This document shows positions 51,812-63,962 of a stretch of DNA of 64,000 nt, in pieces. The stretch lies in the NCBI RefSeq assembly GCF_026745355.1, contig NC_079208.1, positions 59,878,892 through 59,942,891 of the forward strand. The letters are read 5' to 3'. This stretch comes from Beta vulgaris subsp. vulgaris. Its lineage: Eukaryota; Streptophyta; Magnoliopsida; Caryophyllales; Amaranthaceae. The stretch's first letter is position 1. Every line of letters starts with the position of its first letter. Both the position numbers and the translations under genes were made by a program. The notes beneath the pieces were generated by a model. The model was not told the origin of the DNA. It saw nothing but the letters and a program-made list of their open reading frames with translations, and ran no database searches.

Positions 51812-52501
51812 TTAAAACCAATTCAAATAGAGACCTCGAAACTTGCCATTGCAACAAGAAAGACGACGACTAAAACACAACGTAGAAACCGGCGAACCTC
51901 CACTTCTACCACCCGCCGCCGCCTCCTCCTCCTCCTCCATTGCACTGGAGTACTCAAATGATTGTGAGGACGGCGATGATGATGATGATGATGTTGTTGG
52001 TGGTGATGATGATGATGTTGTTGTTGAGGATGATGACAAAGATGGGTAAGGAGAATGATCTCTTTTAAGAGACAATCTTGGAAATATTGATTGGATTAGG
52101 TTAACATTTGCATCATTTTGTTTCTTTTTTTTGGTAGAGGAACAAACTGACCTTATTTTGTGATTACGGTATTCATAAGAAGGTGGTGGAGTTAAAGGAG
52201 GAATGATATATTCAAATTTATGATTAGAAGACTTCTTGGTAATGTGGCGCTTGGGAGTACCTGGACTTGATTCCCAAACAAAAGGCACGGCGGCGAGTTC
52301 TTGTGCATGGTATTCGCCACCACCGCCGGCAGCCTCTATGGAAGAGTTGCTCATATTAGAAACTTCTCGAGATATTGAAATTCGCCTTCTACCCACCTTA
52401 AAATTCGTTGCATTTACACTAGCAGTACTAGTAGTAGCAGTAGCAGCCGCTTTCCTAATATCGATTGATTGGAGATATTTCTCTTCATGATCAGCATTCA
52501 T
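51812..52501 (-). CDS. DUF688-like protein of unknown function (intronless)
   Basis: A single minus-strand frame of 229 residues from the first ATG at 52501. The diagnostic element is AAVPFVWESSPGTPKRH (about residues 69-85), followed by EYIIPPLTPPPSYEY; this pair is typical of plant DUF688-type proteins. A basic patch (STKKKKQ), a long Ser/Thr run (about residues 145-185), an EEEEEAAAGG segment and a Cys-containing end (TLCFSRRLSCC) follow. There is no signal peptide or membrane segment. It is probably disordered for much of its length; nuclear or cytosolic location is a guess. No function is known to me. Confidence 0.8.
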   Translation of the reverse strand: MNADHEEKYLQSIDIRKAAATATTSTASVNATNFKVGRRRISISREVSNMSNSSIEAAGGGGEYHAQELAAVPFVWESSPGTPKRHITKKSSNHKFEYIIPPLTPPPSYEYRNHKIRSVCSSTKKKKQNDANVNLIQSIFPRLSLKRDHSPYPSLSSSSTTTSSSSPPTTSSSSSSPSSQSFEYSSAMEEEEEAAAGGRSGGSPVSTLCFSRRLSCCNGKFRGLYLNWF

Positions 52502-52529
52502 AATTTGACAAATGTCGTAACTTAGCAAG

Positions 52530-53467
52530 GTATCAAAGGTTGCTTTCTAAAAAAAAATCGTAATTTGGTGTTGATTCACAAGAATTTTAGCTTAGAAATT
52601 GACTAAAAATAAGCTTTCTTTTATATTGGTATATTGCATGCAAATAAGTGCCAACCAACGTGCATGTTCTTAGATAGTTTGGCACGTGAACAGTAAGCGT
52701 CATCAACGCTCTAAAGAGTACGTGGACGATTTCATAAACTTAAAGTCTTAAACTACTCTAATTTGGTATAATCCATAGATTAACATGTATGAGTTCTCTT
52801 TCAAATAATTCTATAAGTTTAATTAGCGTTAATTAAGAGTACATGTGAGGTAGTATTTGTTTAAAAGTTCAAATTATAGGACGAAAAAGGGGCTAAAAAA
52901 GGTGTTGCTGAGATCAATCTTTGTATCATTAATCACATGAATAATGTTCAATCTATGACCGAAAGAGAAGATCTATCACATGATGCTATGGATTATTATT
53001 CAAGTTGCATCTCCAATCTAAGTGCCAACAGTCAACTGTTATAGATGACCACATTTTTCAATTGTTAGCTAATCAACATATACTGACTCATGTGATGATA
53101 ATAAACATCATCACATACACACCCCAATATTACCTGTTTTAGTTTATTGGAGAGAAAAATGTTGCAGTGTACATAGCTATTTAAATTGTTTGTACAACAA
53201 GTTTAGTAGGGTATCTATGGGGTCTAATTCGACTTTGTCTTAGCTCGAGTGGAGTTTTAGCTTTGACCGAGTTGAATTCAATCAAATCGAACAATTTATT
53301 GAGGTGAAATTACGAACTATCTTGTATCTTTAGCTAAACCCTTGGGGTTTCATGACCTAATTTTTATATAAACCACATTGAAATTGACTCTAGTTCATAA
53401 GTTTCACTCTTACTTCACATATGAATAAATTTTTATATAATTTGGAGTCACTTACCACGTGTATACT
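52530..53467. other. Intergenic, no gene recognised
   Basis: The first few hundred bases are the promoter side of the DUF688-like gene. cacgtg occurs at 52683-52688 and could be a G-box. Otherwise nothing was recognised. Confidence 0.4.
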
Positions 53468-53960
53468 GTTAGGAAACAGGGTGTTGTGCTTTGATTAATG
53501 CGGAACAAAATCAATGAAATAATAAGGATGAGAAAACAATAAAGAAGAACAAACAAAGAACACAAGGATTTACGTGGTTCAGTCAAAATAGATCTACATA
53601 CGTAGGTGGGGGATTCGAACTTCTTCACTATACTGGAGAAAAACCAGAGAAAATATTACAAGGAGTCTTAAATTCTAGAGGCTAAAAGTAATTCATAAGT
53701 TGTATCTAATAATGAACACCAAAGAAGCATTTTATAACATAAGGAATCTCGTAAACCCTAAAAGATAACTCAAAACAAAAATAGTCAAAACTGCGTAAAA
53801 GCTAAGCCACCCGATCGGGTCAGGCGACATCCGCCTAATCGTGCGGTCAATTTCTCCAAACCTTCTAACGTCGCAGGCCCAATCGGGCGACATTCACCCG
53901 GTCATAATTCACGGCGAACTCCGATCGAACAGGCCTGCGAACCGTATTTATCATTTAAAA
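53468..53960 (-). mobile_element. LTR-like remnant, antisense
   Basis: It starts tgttaggaaacaggg and contains acacaaggatttacgtggttc, like 44850-45075, plus a GC-rich tail (53805-53945, cgatcggg and cgggcgac words). I take it as an antisense retroelement LTR; ends and TSD were not found. Confidence 0.4.
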
Positions 53961-54440
53961 CATCAATATCAAATTTTTCTTCCAATCGAGTACTAGCTAG
54001 ATGCATAATTCGGGCAACGCTTCTCTGTTATGTGGTAATCTCCCAAGTCCCAACTGTAAACGAACTTTGATGACTCCGCATTTTTTTTATATATGATGAT
54101 ATAGTAATTGATAACTGGCTTTTATCCTGATATTTGTGATCTTCAAGTAAAATAAAATAACAAAATAATGACTTTTAAAGTGAATAAAGCAGCTAAAACC
54201 TCCCTATATACTTTATCCATTTCTTAATAGATGCGTTAATTTGACTTTTTTACACTATTTAGATATCAATTTTGACCATATTCAATTATTAATTTTTAAA
54301 GATAGATGCCATAATTTCAACTGTTGATTGGTTAATCTCAATGAATATTTTCAAAATATTAATTTTTTATATATTATAATAATATATAATTGAAGATATT
54401 GATGGTTAAAAATACGCACTGTCAAATGTGCGTACCTAGC

Positions 54441-54980
54441 TAGACCTGGCAAAGTTGGTCTTGATCCGAAAATCCGGTCCGAAATATCCAATCTGGGTCC
54501 GAACGAGAAAGTCCGAACCTTGATCCGAATCCGAAACGGTCCCGATCCGAAATAATATTGATCCGAAACTCATCTGAATCCGAATGATCCGATATAATCT
54601 TACCCGATCCGACCAGAAGGTAAACCGATCCGAAATTATTGGTTTCGATTAGGCTTTGATCCGAAATACCCGAAACACCCGAAACTTACCCGTTTTTTTA
54701 TATAAAAAAATATCATTGACATAAGTATTTCATTCATTCCACCATAGTCCGATTCCGATCCGAAATAATAGTCCGAACGATGACCCAATCCGAAACGATC
54801 CGATCCGGTCCGAATGTAACTTGATCCGAAAACGGTCTGATCTGAATTGGTTCGGTCCGATTCCGATCCGAAATAATAGTCCGAACGATGACCCAATCCG
54901 AATGTAACTTGATCCGAAAATGGTCCGATCTGAATTGGTCCAGTCCGAATCCGATCCGATTGGTCCGATTGTCAAGTCTA
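54441..54980. mobile_element. hAT-like element, perfect 8-bp TSD, gatccgaa-rich
   Basis: Left TAGACCTGGCAAAGTTGG; minus-strand right TAGACTTGACAATCGG. Target duplication tacctagc perfect at 54433-54440 and 54981-54988. The interior is nearly all variants of gatccgaa/tccgaacg, including an internal duplication (54745-54800 against 54853-54905). Confidence 0.92.
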
Positions 54981-55007
54981 TACCTAGCCAATATGATGCA
55001 TCTTGTG

Positions 55008-56133
55008 TAGAGGTGTTCAACGGGCTGGGGGCCCGTTTTTAACCCTGATCCAGCCCGTTTATAAGAGGGCTGGGCTCTAAGTGGGCCGGGTAAAAACGGG
55101 CTATGCTAGAAATGAAGAGGGCTGGGTATTAAATGGGCTGGGTTCTCTGAGAATGTATTGTCTTCATAGTTTAAATGGGCTGTATTTGAAAATTAACTAA
55201 CCGTTGGAATTACTATCTTCATAGTTTAAATGGGCTGTATTTGAAAATTAACTAACCGTTGGAATTACTATCTTCATAGTTGAACTTTTTGTTTTCACAT
55301 AACTTCTCTCCTCTTATTCTCTCTCCTCTCTCCCCTATCCCCTCTCCCCTCTGACTATCTCTTTCCCCAAAATTAAATCCTAAAAAAATTCCCCTAATTT
55401 TCCCCCAAATCATAAACCCTAACATTTTCTTTCCTCTCTCCTCTCTCTGATGTACATTATAATTGACATTTTACCCTCTTCTTTCTCTCTCTTCTCTCAT
55501 GAAAAAAAAACTATGCTGAAATTAGGTGATGATGAAAATGGCTTCTTTAGAAAATATCTTCACATTTCTACTTTTTCTCTCCTTTGCTTTTTGCAATTCT
55601 GCAGCTTTAATGGAAGTTCTATAGTAGTAATTAAGAAGTATAGTAGTATCAGTATTAGGCAATTTCAATTTTCTTTTTTTTGCGGGATTTTGTTTTCTCC
55701 TTTTGCTATTAATGGCGGAAAGTGTGAGATAAAAAAATTGGGTTTAGTTTTTGGAATTGAATTGGGGGTGAAGATGGAGAAAGATGAAGTGGGTCCTAGT
55801 AATAGGAAGAGTAACACAGTTTATTGATCGAACATCAAAGTAAAGTTACAATGTTTAATTGCTTGTACTTTTTGTTATATACTAGATATTATCATATAAT
55901 CTCAGTTGTTGAAATTGCTGTTATATAATTTTAGGTTAAAAACGGACTATGTAGTTCAAAATGATAGTTATCACGCTATGCTCTGCAATATTCTTGAAAT
56001 GGGTCGGGCCGGGCCGGGTCTTGCGGGCCTTGGCCCATCCCGGCCCATTGATGTTTTAACCTCAGCCCAACCCAGCCCGACCCATCTTGCTTCGGCCCGG
56101 CCCGGCCCAAACCCGGCCCGATGAACAGCTCTA
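55008..56133. mobile_element. hAT-like element, perfect 8-bp TSD, gggcccg ends
   Basis: Left TAGAGGTGTTCAACGGGC; minus-strand right TAGAGCTGTTCATCGGGCC. Target duplication atcttgtg perfect at 55000-55007 and 56134-56141. It contains a 55-bp tandem repeat (from 55162 and 55217) and a 125-codon frame (55450-55827) ending KMEKDEVGPSNRKSN, which may be the truncated start of a transposase. No catalytic region is present. Confidence 0.92.
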
Positions 56134-56141
56134 ATCTTGTG

Positions 56142-57440
56142 GTAGTCAGCTTTGTACCGCGCTAAAACCAAGGCACTAAGAAAGTAGTGGATCGTACGTA
56201 CAGTTTAGAGAGGTCACACAACATAATCCACACAACCCACCAATCACCATACATATGTGGTGTATGTTGAGCTAACTGACCCAAAGCCCAGCTACGATAG
56301 GCCAACATATCCTGTCAATCCAAGCTCGTTCGTGCCTATGACCTATGGGTCACCCATTGAGCTGATTATCTATTGGCTTGTCTTTGCAAAATACGGCCCA
56401 TAGCTAGCCCATCATCAGGGGCTCGAAACTTGAAGGTATGTGGTTTGCCCATAAAATCAATGTCAACACATATAGTACATGTCTAGTTACCTACCAAAAT
56501 ATATAAATATCCCTTCAATTACCTCTAATAAATTTTCATACCTCAAAAAATAAATTTAAATAATTTTCAATAAATTAAAATTAATTCATTTCAAGGTGTC
56601 AGACGTCCAACTCAACTAAAAACTCATAATTTTATAAATTATCACTCTCCTCATGATAGATTCCTCTGTGCTTAAAATGTACATGCAGCACAATGTTCCT
56701 TCAAACCTAGCGCCAAATATTTCACTTAAAAAGGAGAGATGAATAAGATAAATATGAACACACTAATTTTGATATTATGTAAAAAAATTCAAATAAATTT
56801 AGACAACTTTAGGAAAAATAAGATGAAAAAAACGTACTAATAATTTTAAGATTTAGTTAATATAAAAAACGAGTTCGAAAAAATGATTGCAACGTTTATC
56901 GGTGACATATGTGTGAGTATGAGGGAAAAAAACTTTATTTACCTAATGGGTCAACAATTCACTATTAATAGAAATAAATAAATAATAAAATTCAACTCAT
57001 AAATTTTTATAGTTTTTTAATGCTTTATTTTTAATAGATTAACTATTCACCAGATAAATACAGCATTGTCCGATATGTGTCAGAAGAAGTAATTACCAAC
57101 AAATAGAATGGAAGTTGATACGATTTTGAAGAAGATGCTAAAAATTAGACTACGTGGATCAATGGATAAGTCCCGATAAGTTAAAATATTGGTGCTGCAA
57201 AAATTAAAAATCTAGTTAATGCTGAAAAAAAAATCTAATTAAAAGGTTAGTGGATAGCATGAGTTGATAAGACCACCAAAGTGGGTGGTGCCGACTTTTT
57301 TACAACCTGGGATATTATTTATGTTCCAATCTCATTAACACGCAGCATCTCATTTTCGCCATACACGTTATCATTTGTACTACTTTTCTTGGTCAATTTT
57401 ATTTATTACTCTTATTATATGTTCTAATTATTTATTACTC
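56142..57440. other. Intergenic, no gene recognised
   Basis: 56280-56450 has a possible B-box complement (gttcgtgcctatgacc) and gcccata words of repeat type. The remainder is AT-rich with no coding frame. Confidence 0.4.
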
Positions 57441-57443
57441 TTA

Positions 57444-57789
57444 CTGCCCGTTTGGTAGTCGTTAATAAATTGCGGTAATGGGAATGAATTTTAAGTATAG
57501 TTTTATTAGGGAAGCACCCTTAAAATCTCCATGGGGAGGCATATTTTCTTCATGGACAAGCAATCTCACCCCTAAACTTGTGTTTTTGCCTCCAAGAAGA
57601 AGCAATTTTCATTACCACTCATTACCACCTAACAAGGTGGTATTGGATGGGAATGAAAATTCAAGAAGGAAAGTAGACACTTTAGAATAAATTAGCATTA
57701 CCACGGGAATGGACAATGATATTTTTCACAAATTTACACACAAATTCATTCCCATTACCACCATTTATGACCAACTACCAAACGGGCCG
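57444..57789. mobile_element. Tourist-like MITE with TTA duplication
   Basis: Left ctgcccgtttggtagtcgtt; minus-strand right cggcccgtttggtagttggt. TTA on both sides (57441-57443, 57790-57792). Near both ends ggtaatgggaatgaattt is inverted. Confidence 0.9.
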
Positions 57790-58168
57790 TTATTATACGT
57801 TCTATTTGATTATTTTAAAAAACTACCTGGTTACTCTCGTCGTTTTTTTAAGTTCTTTCTATTTTGATTAATAATTAAAAACCGGAGGAAACATATAGAG
57901 ATATATTTTTTTCGTCCTTTTCTATCCCTCTTATTCTAGTTTTTGAAGCTATATATTGTTGTAATATGTAGGAGAATTTAAAGTATATAATTAAGTGAAG
58001 TCATTGTGAAATGATATCAAGTCTTGTGGGACTTTCTAAAAAATTGACATTTTTTTTATATATCATAAATTCAAATTGGATCAACAAAGACTTGAGGAGT
58101 ATCACCTTTTATAGTTTAGAAAAGGTGCCTCCAATTATTCAAGGTTGAATTGTTATTTTTAGATGGTA

Positions 58169-58426
58169 CTCCCTCTGTTTTTTTTATCATTCCTACTTTG
58201 ACTTTGCACGTTTGCCAATGCACGTTTTAAAACTTAAATATCTTTCATTATATATTAGTAAAAATTATAACGATTGAATTTTAATAAAGTACTAATTGAG
58301 ACGAATCAAACAAGACCCCACATGACTATGTTTTTTCTTATAAATTGAGAACATTTGAGAAGATTCTCTCTATGCATAAATAGTGTCAAGATTCTAAGTG
58401 AGAAAGATAAAAAAAAACAGAGGGAG
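58169..58426. mobile_element. Stowaway-like MITE, family 2, second copy
   Basis: ctccctctgttttttttatc / aaaaaaacagagggag ends, TA flanks (58167-58168, 58427-58428). Very similar to 24972-25229. 58429-59485 has no recognised gene. Confidence 0.93.
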
Positions 58427-59489
58427 TACTTTTTGAAAATACGGTAAAAAATGACTTGTTACAATTTTTTTATACATGTAAAAATGATGACAATTTTTTT
58501 TTACATATCCACTTAATTTAGCAATTTTCTAGAAAATAATGCAAAGAAATATATTTTTGGATAAAACACAAAAAAATCTTGTATGATGATAAACTATGCA
58601 ATTATTGAACTTATACGAATAAAAAAATAGCTTAAAAAATGAACTGCTAGAATCACAATTCTAGACAAAGGACTTATATAGGTGCTTGATAAAAAGAAAA
58701 AATTGACTTGCGTAATGATAAAACTAATAAAAAGGAATATTGGGGAAAAAAAATGATATATCTCTATTATATGATTGAGGATAAGGGAAAATGTGGTATT
58801 CACCCTTTTTTACAATTATACCTTCAACTAACAAAAAAAAATTACAACTTCTCTAACTTTTTGGTTTTTTAAAAGAATAATACAATGAACTTTGTGAATA
58901 ATTTTTCGTACATGTTATTGCACTACTGAATTTTTATTGATTTTCACGTCATAGCATTCGTATAAGGCTAATATCTATCTCTATTGTACAATGGAAGATG
59001 GGGGGGACACCAAAAAGCAACATTATCGATATTAATTTTTTTTATCAAAAAATCCCGAGCAATGGCACAACTACCTCTTTCCTTGTTTAACTATTACATA
59101 CAGATTTTACAGTATTATTTTCAAAAAAGTACAAAACACTCTAAGCAAACTGTAGGTTCTTCCTCTTCTACCATCCAATACCTATTATATTTTGGTGCAA
59201 AATATAATATATTTTCGCATACATCATGTGCATATTATTTATAAGACGTGTGTATCCTTGACTCAGTCAGGACATACCCTCTTTCTTTCATGTTTTCTAT
59301 TTGCCTTGAAATATAACAAAGCCACCTTCTCGTTCCTCATCAAGGAGATCCAACATTTTACTTCCTTTCAATTTATAAAGTGTATATATCATCAATATAT
59401 GCAATTATGGAGTACTTATTCTTGAAATAGAGAGAATATTTGCTAATATATGTATATATATTTGACAAAGAAATTATTTCTTAGTTAAT

Positions 59490-59690
59490 CATTTTTTTTT
59501 ATTAGGAAAAATAATTAATCCGAAAACCAATTCCTAGTAGGCTATTAGTCTGCAAGTCACACTAACTCAAAGGTTGGATATAGTCTAAACAAGTCAGAAG
59601 TAAATTTTCCAACAATTATTAGGATGAAGATTCGAACCCTGAATAATGTCCTATAATTCGGGGTAGTACTCCACTAAACTACCTCCTCCC
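59490..59690 (-). mobile_element. SINE-like repeat, family S2, second copy
   Basis: Starts with a T run, then attaggaaaaataattaatc, aggctattagtctgcaag, gaagattcgaaccctg and gtcctataattcgg. See 26860-27050. 59691-60320 has nothing recognised. Confidence 0.65.
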
Positions 59691-60320
59691 TTCATTAACC
59701 ATACTTCATTCTTAAAGAAGAGTATCTGTCTATCCCATGGCTTCTTGCCATTTGGTATTTATGTCACATGATATGGGCATCTCCAAAAATATGTTGACCT
59801 CGACGGCTCTTTGTAAATCATGTGTATTATCAATTATGAGGAGTTTTGAGAGACAAGATGGAGTTATTAATTTTGGGAGAGAAAAAAATATAGATAACCA
59901 ATCGTAAAGCGCCATGTGGCTTCGATTACCTACTTAACAGGTTTAACGTAGTCATTGAAGCAATTTTCTGAAAAGATATAATTGACATTTAGAAACAATC
60001 CATAATTGACATTTTTAAGACCCACGACCCATAATTGGGATAATTATAGCTAATCTTATATGAATACTATACGTGCGTAGAATGTAACTATTGTGCTCGT
60101 TTTTAAGGATCGATTTTTTTTTTCAAACCACGAAATTGCAATTTATATATTATGTTTTTAAGTAAAGGTATATTGATCAAAAGGATGAACAACAAAGTTC
60201 TCAAGAGTTTTCATATATAATAGAGATGAATTTATCCTGAAATTTAGTAAGTCCTCCCTCCGATTCCTAAAGATCCTTATAACCTTAGCAGCTTTTACAA
60301 CTCTCTCTCCACCACCATCT

Positions 60321-60640
60321 AGGGCCTCGTTTGGTTCACATGGGAAGTAATTTCTCATGGGAATTTACATTTCATGGGAAATTATATCCCTTGTTAATTT
60401 CCTAGGAATTAGACAAAATTGTTTGGTTGACACCATAGGAAATTGCATTTCCTAGGAAATTACTCACCAAGGGGGGGCTTGGTGAGTGATTTCCCATGTT
60501 TCATGGGAAATTATATTTCCCTTGGAATTTGTATTTCCTATGCTTCTCCCACTTCCCTCCAACCAAACACAACACCCATAATGTATTTCCTAGGAATTTC
60601 TATTTCCAAGGGAAATAGCTTCCAACCAAACAACACCTAA
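60321..60640. mobile_element. MITE with gggcctcgtttggtt ends
   Basis: Left gggcctcgtttggttcac; minus-strand right ggtgttgtttggttggaag. The interior is repeated ggaaattt/aaatttcc words in both orientations, so it is largely self-complementary. Flanks cta/taa leave the target duplication unclear. Confidence 0.7.
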
Positions 60641-60960
60641 AATCATTAATCACCAATCGCTACCTCCAACCCACCGACGACAACAATATCTTCCGACGAC
60701 GTAGATTTTTTCCCGACAAGGTAATTTTTTTTAACGAATTCCAAGGGGCTAACATGTGGTCTGCATGTTGACCCATGGACTGTCCATAGGGCCAACGTGC
60801 AGGCCACACGTTAGGCCCATGGAATTCGTTAAAAAAAGTTTAGCTCGTCGGTGGTGATCGTTGGTGGTTATGGCGAAGATGAGAGAATATGAATTAGATG
60901 AGGAGTTAAGTTAGAGTAAAAAAATCAAAAAAATATAGTAAGGATATAATGGTACTTTTA

Positions 60961-61190
60961 GGGCTCGTTCGTTGTCGTTTTCTGTTTTTAGTTTTCAGTT
61001 TTCTTGAAAACTAAAAACCATAAATTGGAAACCAAAAAAAGTGGTTTTCACTTTTCAGTTGTCAGTTTTGAAAATCATCATGTTCCCAATAAAATTGACT
61101 AATTTTTTATTCATCATAAGACATATATCATATGAATTTGAAAATCAAAAAACCAAAAAACAAAAAACTACAGTAATATCGAACGAACCC
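60961..61190. mobile_element. Tourist-like MITE with TTA duplication, upstream of the CIPK
   Basis: Left gggctcgttcgttgtcg; minus-strand right gggttcgttcgatattac. TTA on both sides (60958-60960, 61191-61193). It lies about 200 bp upstream of the probable CIPK leader. Confidence 0.9.
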
Positions 61191-61573
61191 TTAGAGGAGA
61201 GTTGGGGCGATTTTAAGTAATTTAGCGGCAATGTTTAACAATTCTACTAACTTTCCATCACACATACATTCGCTTAAATTTTATGCAAAAGACTCGAGTA
61301 AACTAATAAAGACCGAAACTTATGAGGACGACGAATGACCATAAAAAAATGTTAATAGTCGAACTCAAATATAATATTACAGGGAGCAAAACGAAGAAGA
61401 AGACGTCTGAGCCTAAACTGTGCCACCATCGCATACCCATACCTCTTTCTTCCGTCGAAGTCGCAGAAAAAAGAGACAATCAGATCTAATTATAATTCTC
61501 CGATTATTATCTTTCCCTATTTTCTCTCTCCTACTTTCTTCTCCCCTAAATCTCTCCACAAGCTCACACTTAG

Positions 61574-62162
61574 GTAAATTCTTCAACTCCCTAATTTCAA
61601 TTCAATCATAAATTAACACTAATCCTTTCTAATTTATGTTTTTTTTTCATTCCGTCTTTAAGCTTAATTAAGCAAGTTTTGATTTTTTTTTCTTTTCTCT
61701 GTTGTTGAATTTCGTATATTTATGCATATTTGTTACCGATCGTATTCATTCAGATTTGGGGTTTTTTTTTTGGCGAATTTTGATGATAATCTTGATCAAA
61801 ATGATTATGCTTTGTTCAATTGTTACAATAAATAATGGATGAATTTAATTCGTAAATGTATGCTTCTATGTCAATTAGTACTTTTATTAATATTCAATCG
61901 TTATAATTTTTACTAATATATGTAATGAAAGATATTTGAGTTCGAAGAGGTATGTTGGGAGTCGCGCACATGAAAGTGAGAAGGATAAAAAAAACAGGGG
62001 TAGCTGCAAATTTCATAAATTAGAATAAAAGCCAATTTCTTGGAAATAATGGATTTGAGCTTTGAATTGTGGATTGTTGCCATAATTCATCATCATCTAC
62101 TTTATATTTTGATTTTGTTGCTGTTTTATCTGAGAGTTGATAAGATATGTTTTCAATTTTAG
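61574..62162 (+). other. Probable intron in the CIPK 5' leader
   Basis: The donor tag|gtaaatt (61571-61580) follows a CT-rich leader (about 61400-61573). The acceptor tttttag-type end, attttag|gtttcaag, is at 62162. Long first introns in the leader are usual in plant kinase genes. Transcript evidence is lacking. Confidence 0.5.
61872..62000. mobile_element. Truncated Stowaway family 2 copy in the CIPK leader intron
   Basis: caattagtacttttattaat, atcgttataatttttactaa and the end gataaaaaaaacagggg|ta match the reverse complement of about half of 58169-58426. The other half is missing. Confidence 0.8.
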
Positions 62163-62222
62163 GTTTCAAGACTTCTTGTTGCATTCGCCTGATTGTTTCT
62201 TGCAATAGAGACAATTCAGGGA

Positions 62223-62403
62223 ATGCTGAAAGATGTGGCTATCGGTTGGGGGGTGTTTTGTTCAAGTCAATGAGGCTAGGAACTTGCCTGTCCTAGCGTC
62301 GTCGACGTTTAATGACATTGGACGCCCTCGTCGTTGCTTTCGAGGGATAATTTGTTATAGGATGCCCTCTGTATTCATGTATAACCTTAGCGGGGATGGT
62401 TAA
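62223..62403 (+). promoter_or_regulatory. Cluster of short upstream ORFs in the CIPK leader
   Basis: Four short ATG-started frames precede the main start: 62223-62273 (16 aa), 62270-62296 (8 aa; its ATG overlaps the previous stop as atga), 62312-62350 (12 aa) and 62362-62403 (13 aa). A two-codon frame follows near 62414. If the whole region is in the mRNA, they would be expected to reduce or condition CIPK translation. Confidence 0.5.
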
Positions 62404-62528
62404 TCTTCGTTTGATGTTTTAGTCTCCCTGCTGTGTAAAGAAAGTATAGGGTTTCAGTGTTGGCAGGAGATTTGTATCTTATTATTGCTGCTTAGGTTTT
62501 TTTTTTTTGGGAAATTTCGTGTTTTGCC

Positions 62529-63962
62529 ATGGAGTATAAGACGGGTGTGCTGATGCAAAGGTACGAGATAGGGAGATTACTTGGCCAAGGTACCTTTGCT
62601 AAGGTTTATTATGCAAGAAGTCTTGAAACTGGCCAGAGTGTGGCCATTAAAGTGATTGACAAGGAGAAGGTTTTAAGAGTAGGGCTCATGGATCAGATTA
62701 AGAGAGAAATTTCTGTCATGGGAATGGTTAGACACCCGAACATTGTGCACTTGTATGAAGTCATGGCGACCAAGACTAAGATTTACTTTGTAATGGAACA
62801 TGCTAAAGGTGGTGAACTCTTTGACAAGTTGACCAAAGGAAGGCTAAAGGAGGATGTTGCTCAGAAATATTTTAGACAGTTGATTAGTGCTGTTGACTTT
62901 TGCCACAGCCGGGGAGTTTTTCATCGTGATCTGAAACCTGAAAACTTGCTCCTGGATGAAAACGAGAATTTGAAGGTTACGGATTTTGGGTTGAGTGCTC
63001 TAGCTGATTGTAAACGACAAGATGGTTTGCTCCACACAACTTGTGGTACCCCTGCGTATGTTGCTCCTGAAATCATCAGCAGGAAAGGCTATGACGGGGC
63101 CAAAGCTGATATATGGTCTTGTGGGGTGATTCTGTTTGTTCTCGTGGCTGGTTATCTTCCATTTCATGATTCGAATCTGATGGAGATGTATAGAAAGATT
63201 GGTAAAGCAGAATATAAGTGCCCTAGTTGGTTTCCCAAGGATGCACGAAGGCTATTAGGAAAGATCTTGGACCCGAACCCTGATACAAGAATCACAATGG
63301 CTAAAATAAAGGAGAGTTCTTGGTTCAGAAAGGAATTGTCACCAAAACCTGTCCAGCCAGAATCAGACAGCAAAGAAGTTCTTGATGTAGAAACTGATGG
63401 AGATCCAGGTCCTTCTAGAAGTAGCACTGCTGCCAATGAAGAATCGAGGCAAGAGCTGATTAAACCTGCTGAGTTAAATGCATTTGATATCATTTCCCTT
63501 TCATGTGGCTTCAATCTGTCTGGCTTATTCGATGACTCTAGTCACAAGAAGGAAGCAAGATTTACTTCTAGGGAACCTGCTTCTGTTATAATCTCTAAGC
63601 TTACAGAAATGGCTAAACGCTTAAAGCTAAAAGTAAGGAGGATGGACAAAGGGTTGCTAAACTTCGAGCGCACTACTGATGGAAGGAAAGGTGCTGTATC
63701 AATCGATACAGAAATATTTGAGGTCACCCCTTCTTTCTATTTGGTTGAGCTTAGAAAAGCCAATGGAGATACTCTAGAATATCAGAAGGTTGTAATGGAA
63801 GATGTTAGGCCTGCTCTAAAAGATATTGTTTGGGCCTGGCAAGGCGAACAACACCTGCAAGAGCAAGAGCAACAACAACAACAACCACCACCATTGATTG
63901 ATCAGCAACCACAACAACCTTTGCTAACGCAGCAACCAGCGCAAAATCAGCCGCAATCATAG
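62529..63962 (+). CDS. CBL-interacting protein kinase, CIPK2/CIPK10-like
   Basis: Intronless frame of 477 residues with a strong start context (gccatgg). Kinase domain about 12-266: glycine loop GQGTFAKVY (19-27), Lys41, HRDLKPEN (Asp134), DFG (152-154), and an activation loop ending [12 protein letters not shown]. The NAF/FISL motif [12 protein letters not shown] starts at Asn317 and binds CBL calcium sensors. The C-terminal regulatory part includes the PPI-like [18 protein letters not shown] Gln/Pro-rich tail (about 440-477) is longer than usual. SnRK3/CIPK kinases, recruited by CBL proteins to the plasma membrane or tonoplast, phosphorylate ion transporters and other targets in calcium signalling. 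The closest remembered match is the Arabidopsis CIPK2/CIPK10 type; the exact orthologue is not settled. Confidence 0.95.
   Translation: MEYKTGVLMQRYEIGRLLGQGTFAKVYYARSLETGQSVAIKVIDKEKVLRVGLMDQIKREISVMGMVRHPNIVHLYEVMATKTKIYFVMEHAKGGELFDKLTKGRLKEDVAQKYFRQLISAVDFCHSRGVFHRDLKPENLLLDENENLKVTDFGLSALADCKRQDGLLHTTCGTPAYVAPEIISRKGYDGAKADIWSCGVILFVLVAGYLPFHDSNLMEMYRKIGKAEYKCPSWFPKDARRLLGKILDPNPDTRITMAKIKESSWFRKELSPKPVQPESDSKEVLDVETDGDPGPSRSSTAANEESRQELIKPAELNAFDIISLSCGFNLSGLFDDSSHKKEARFTSREPASVIISKLTEMAKRLKLKVRRMDKGLLNFERTTDGRKGAVSIDTEIFEVTPSFYLVELRKANGDTLEYQKVVMEDVRPALKDIVWAWQGEQHLQEQEQQQQQPPPLIDQQPQQPLLTQQPAQNQPQS

Noticed and set aside
51843..52049. Asp-rich plus-strand frame
   Set aside because: It is the reverse complement of the Ser-rich part of the DUF688-like gene.
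55971..56171. Gly/Pro/Arg-rich frames over ggcccggccc
   Set aside because: They arise from repeated motifs at the hAT end and have no coding support.
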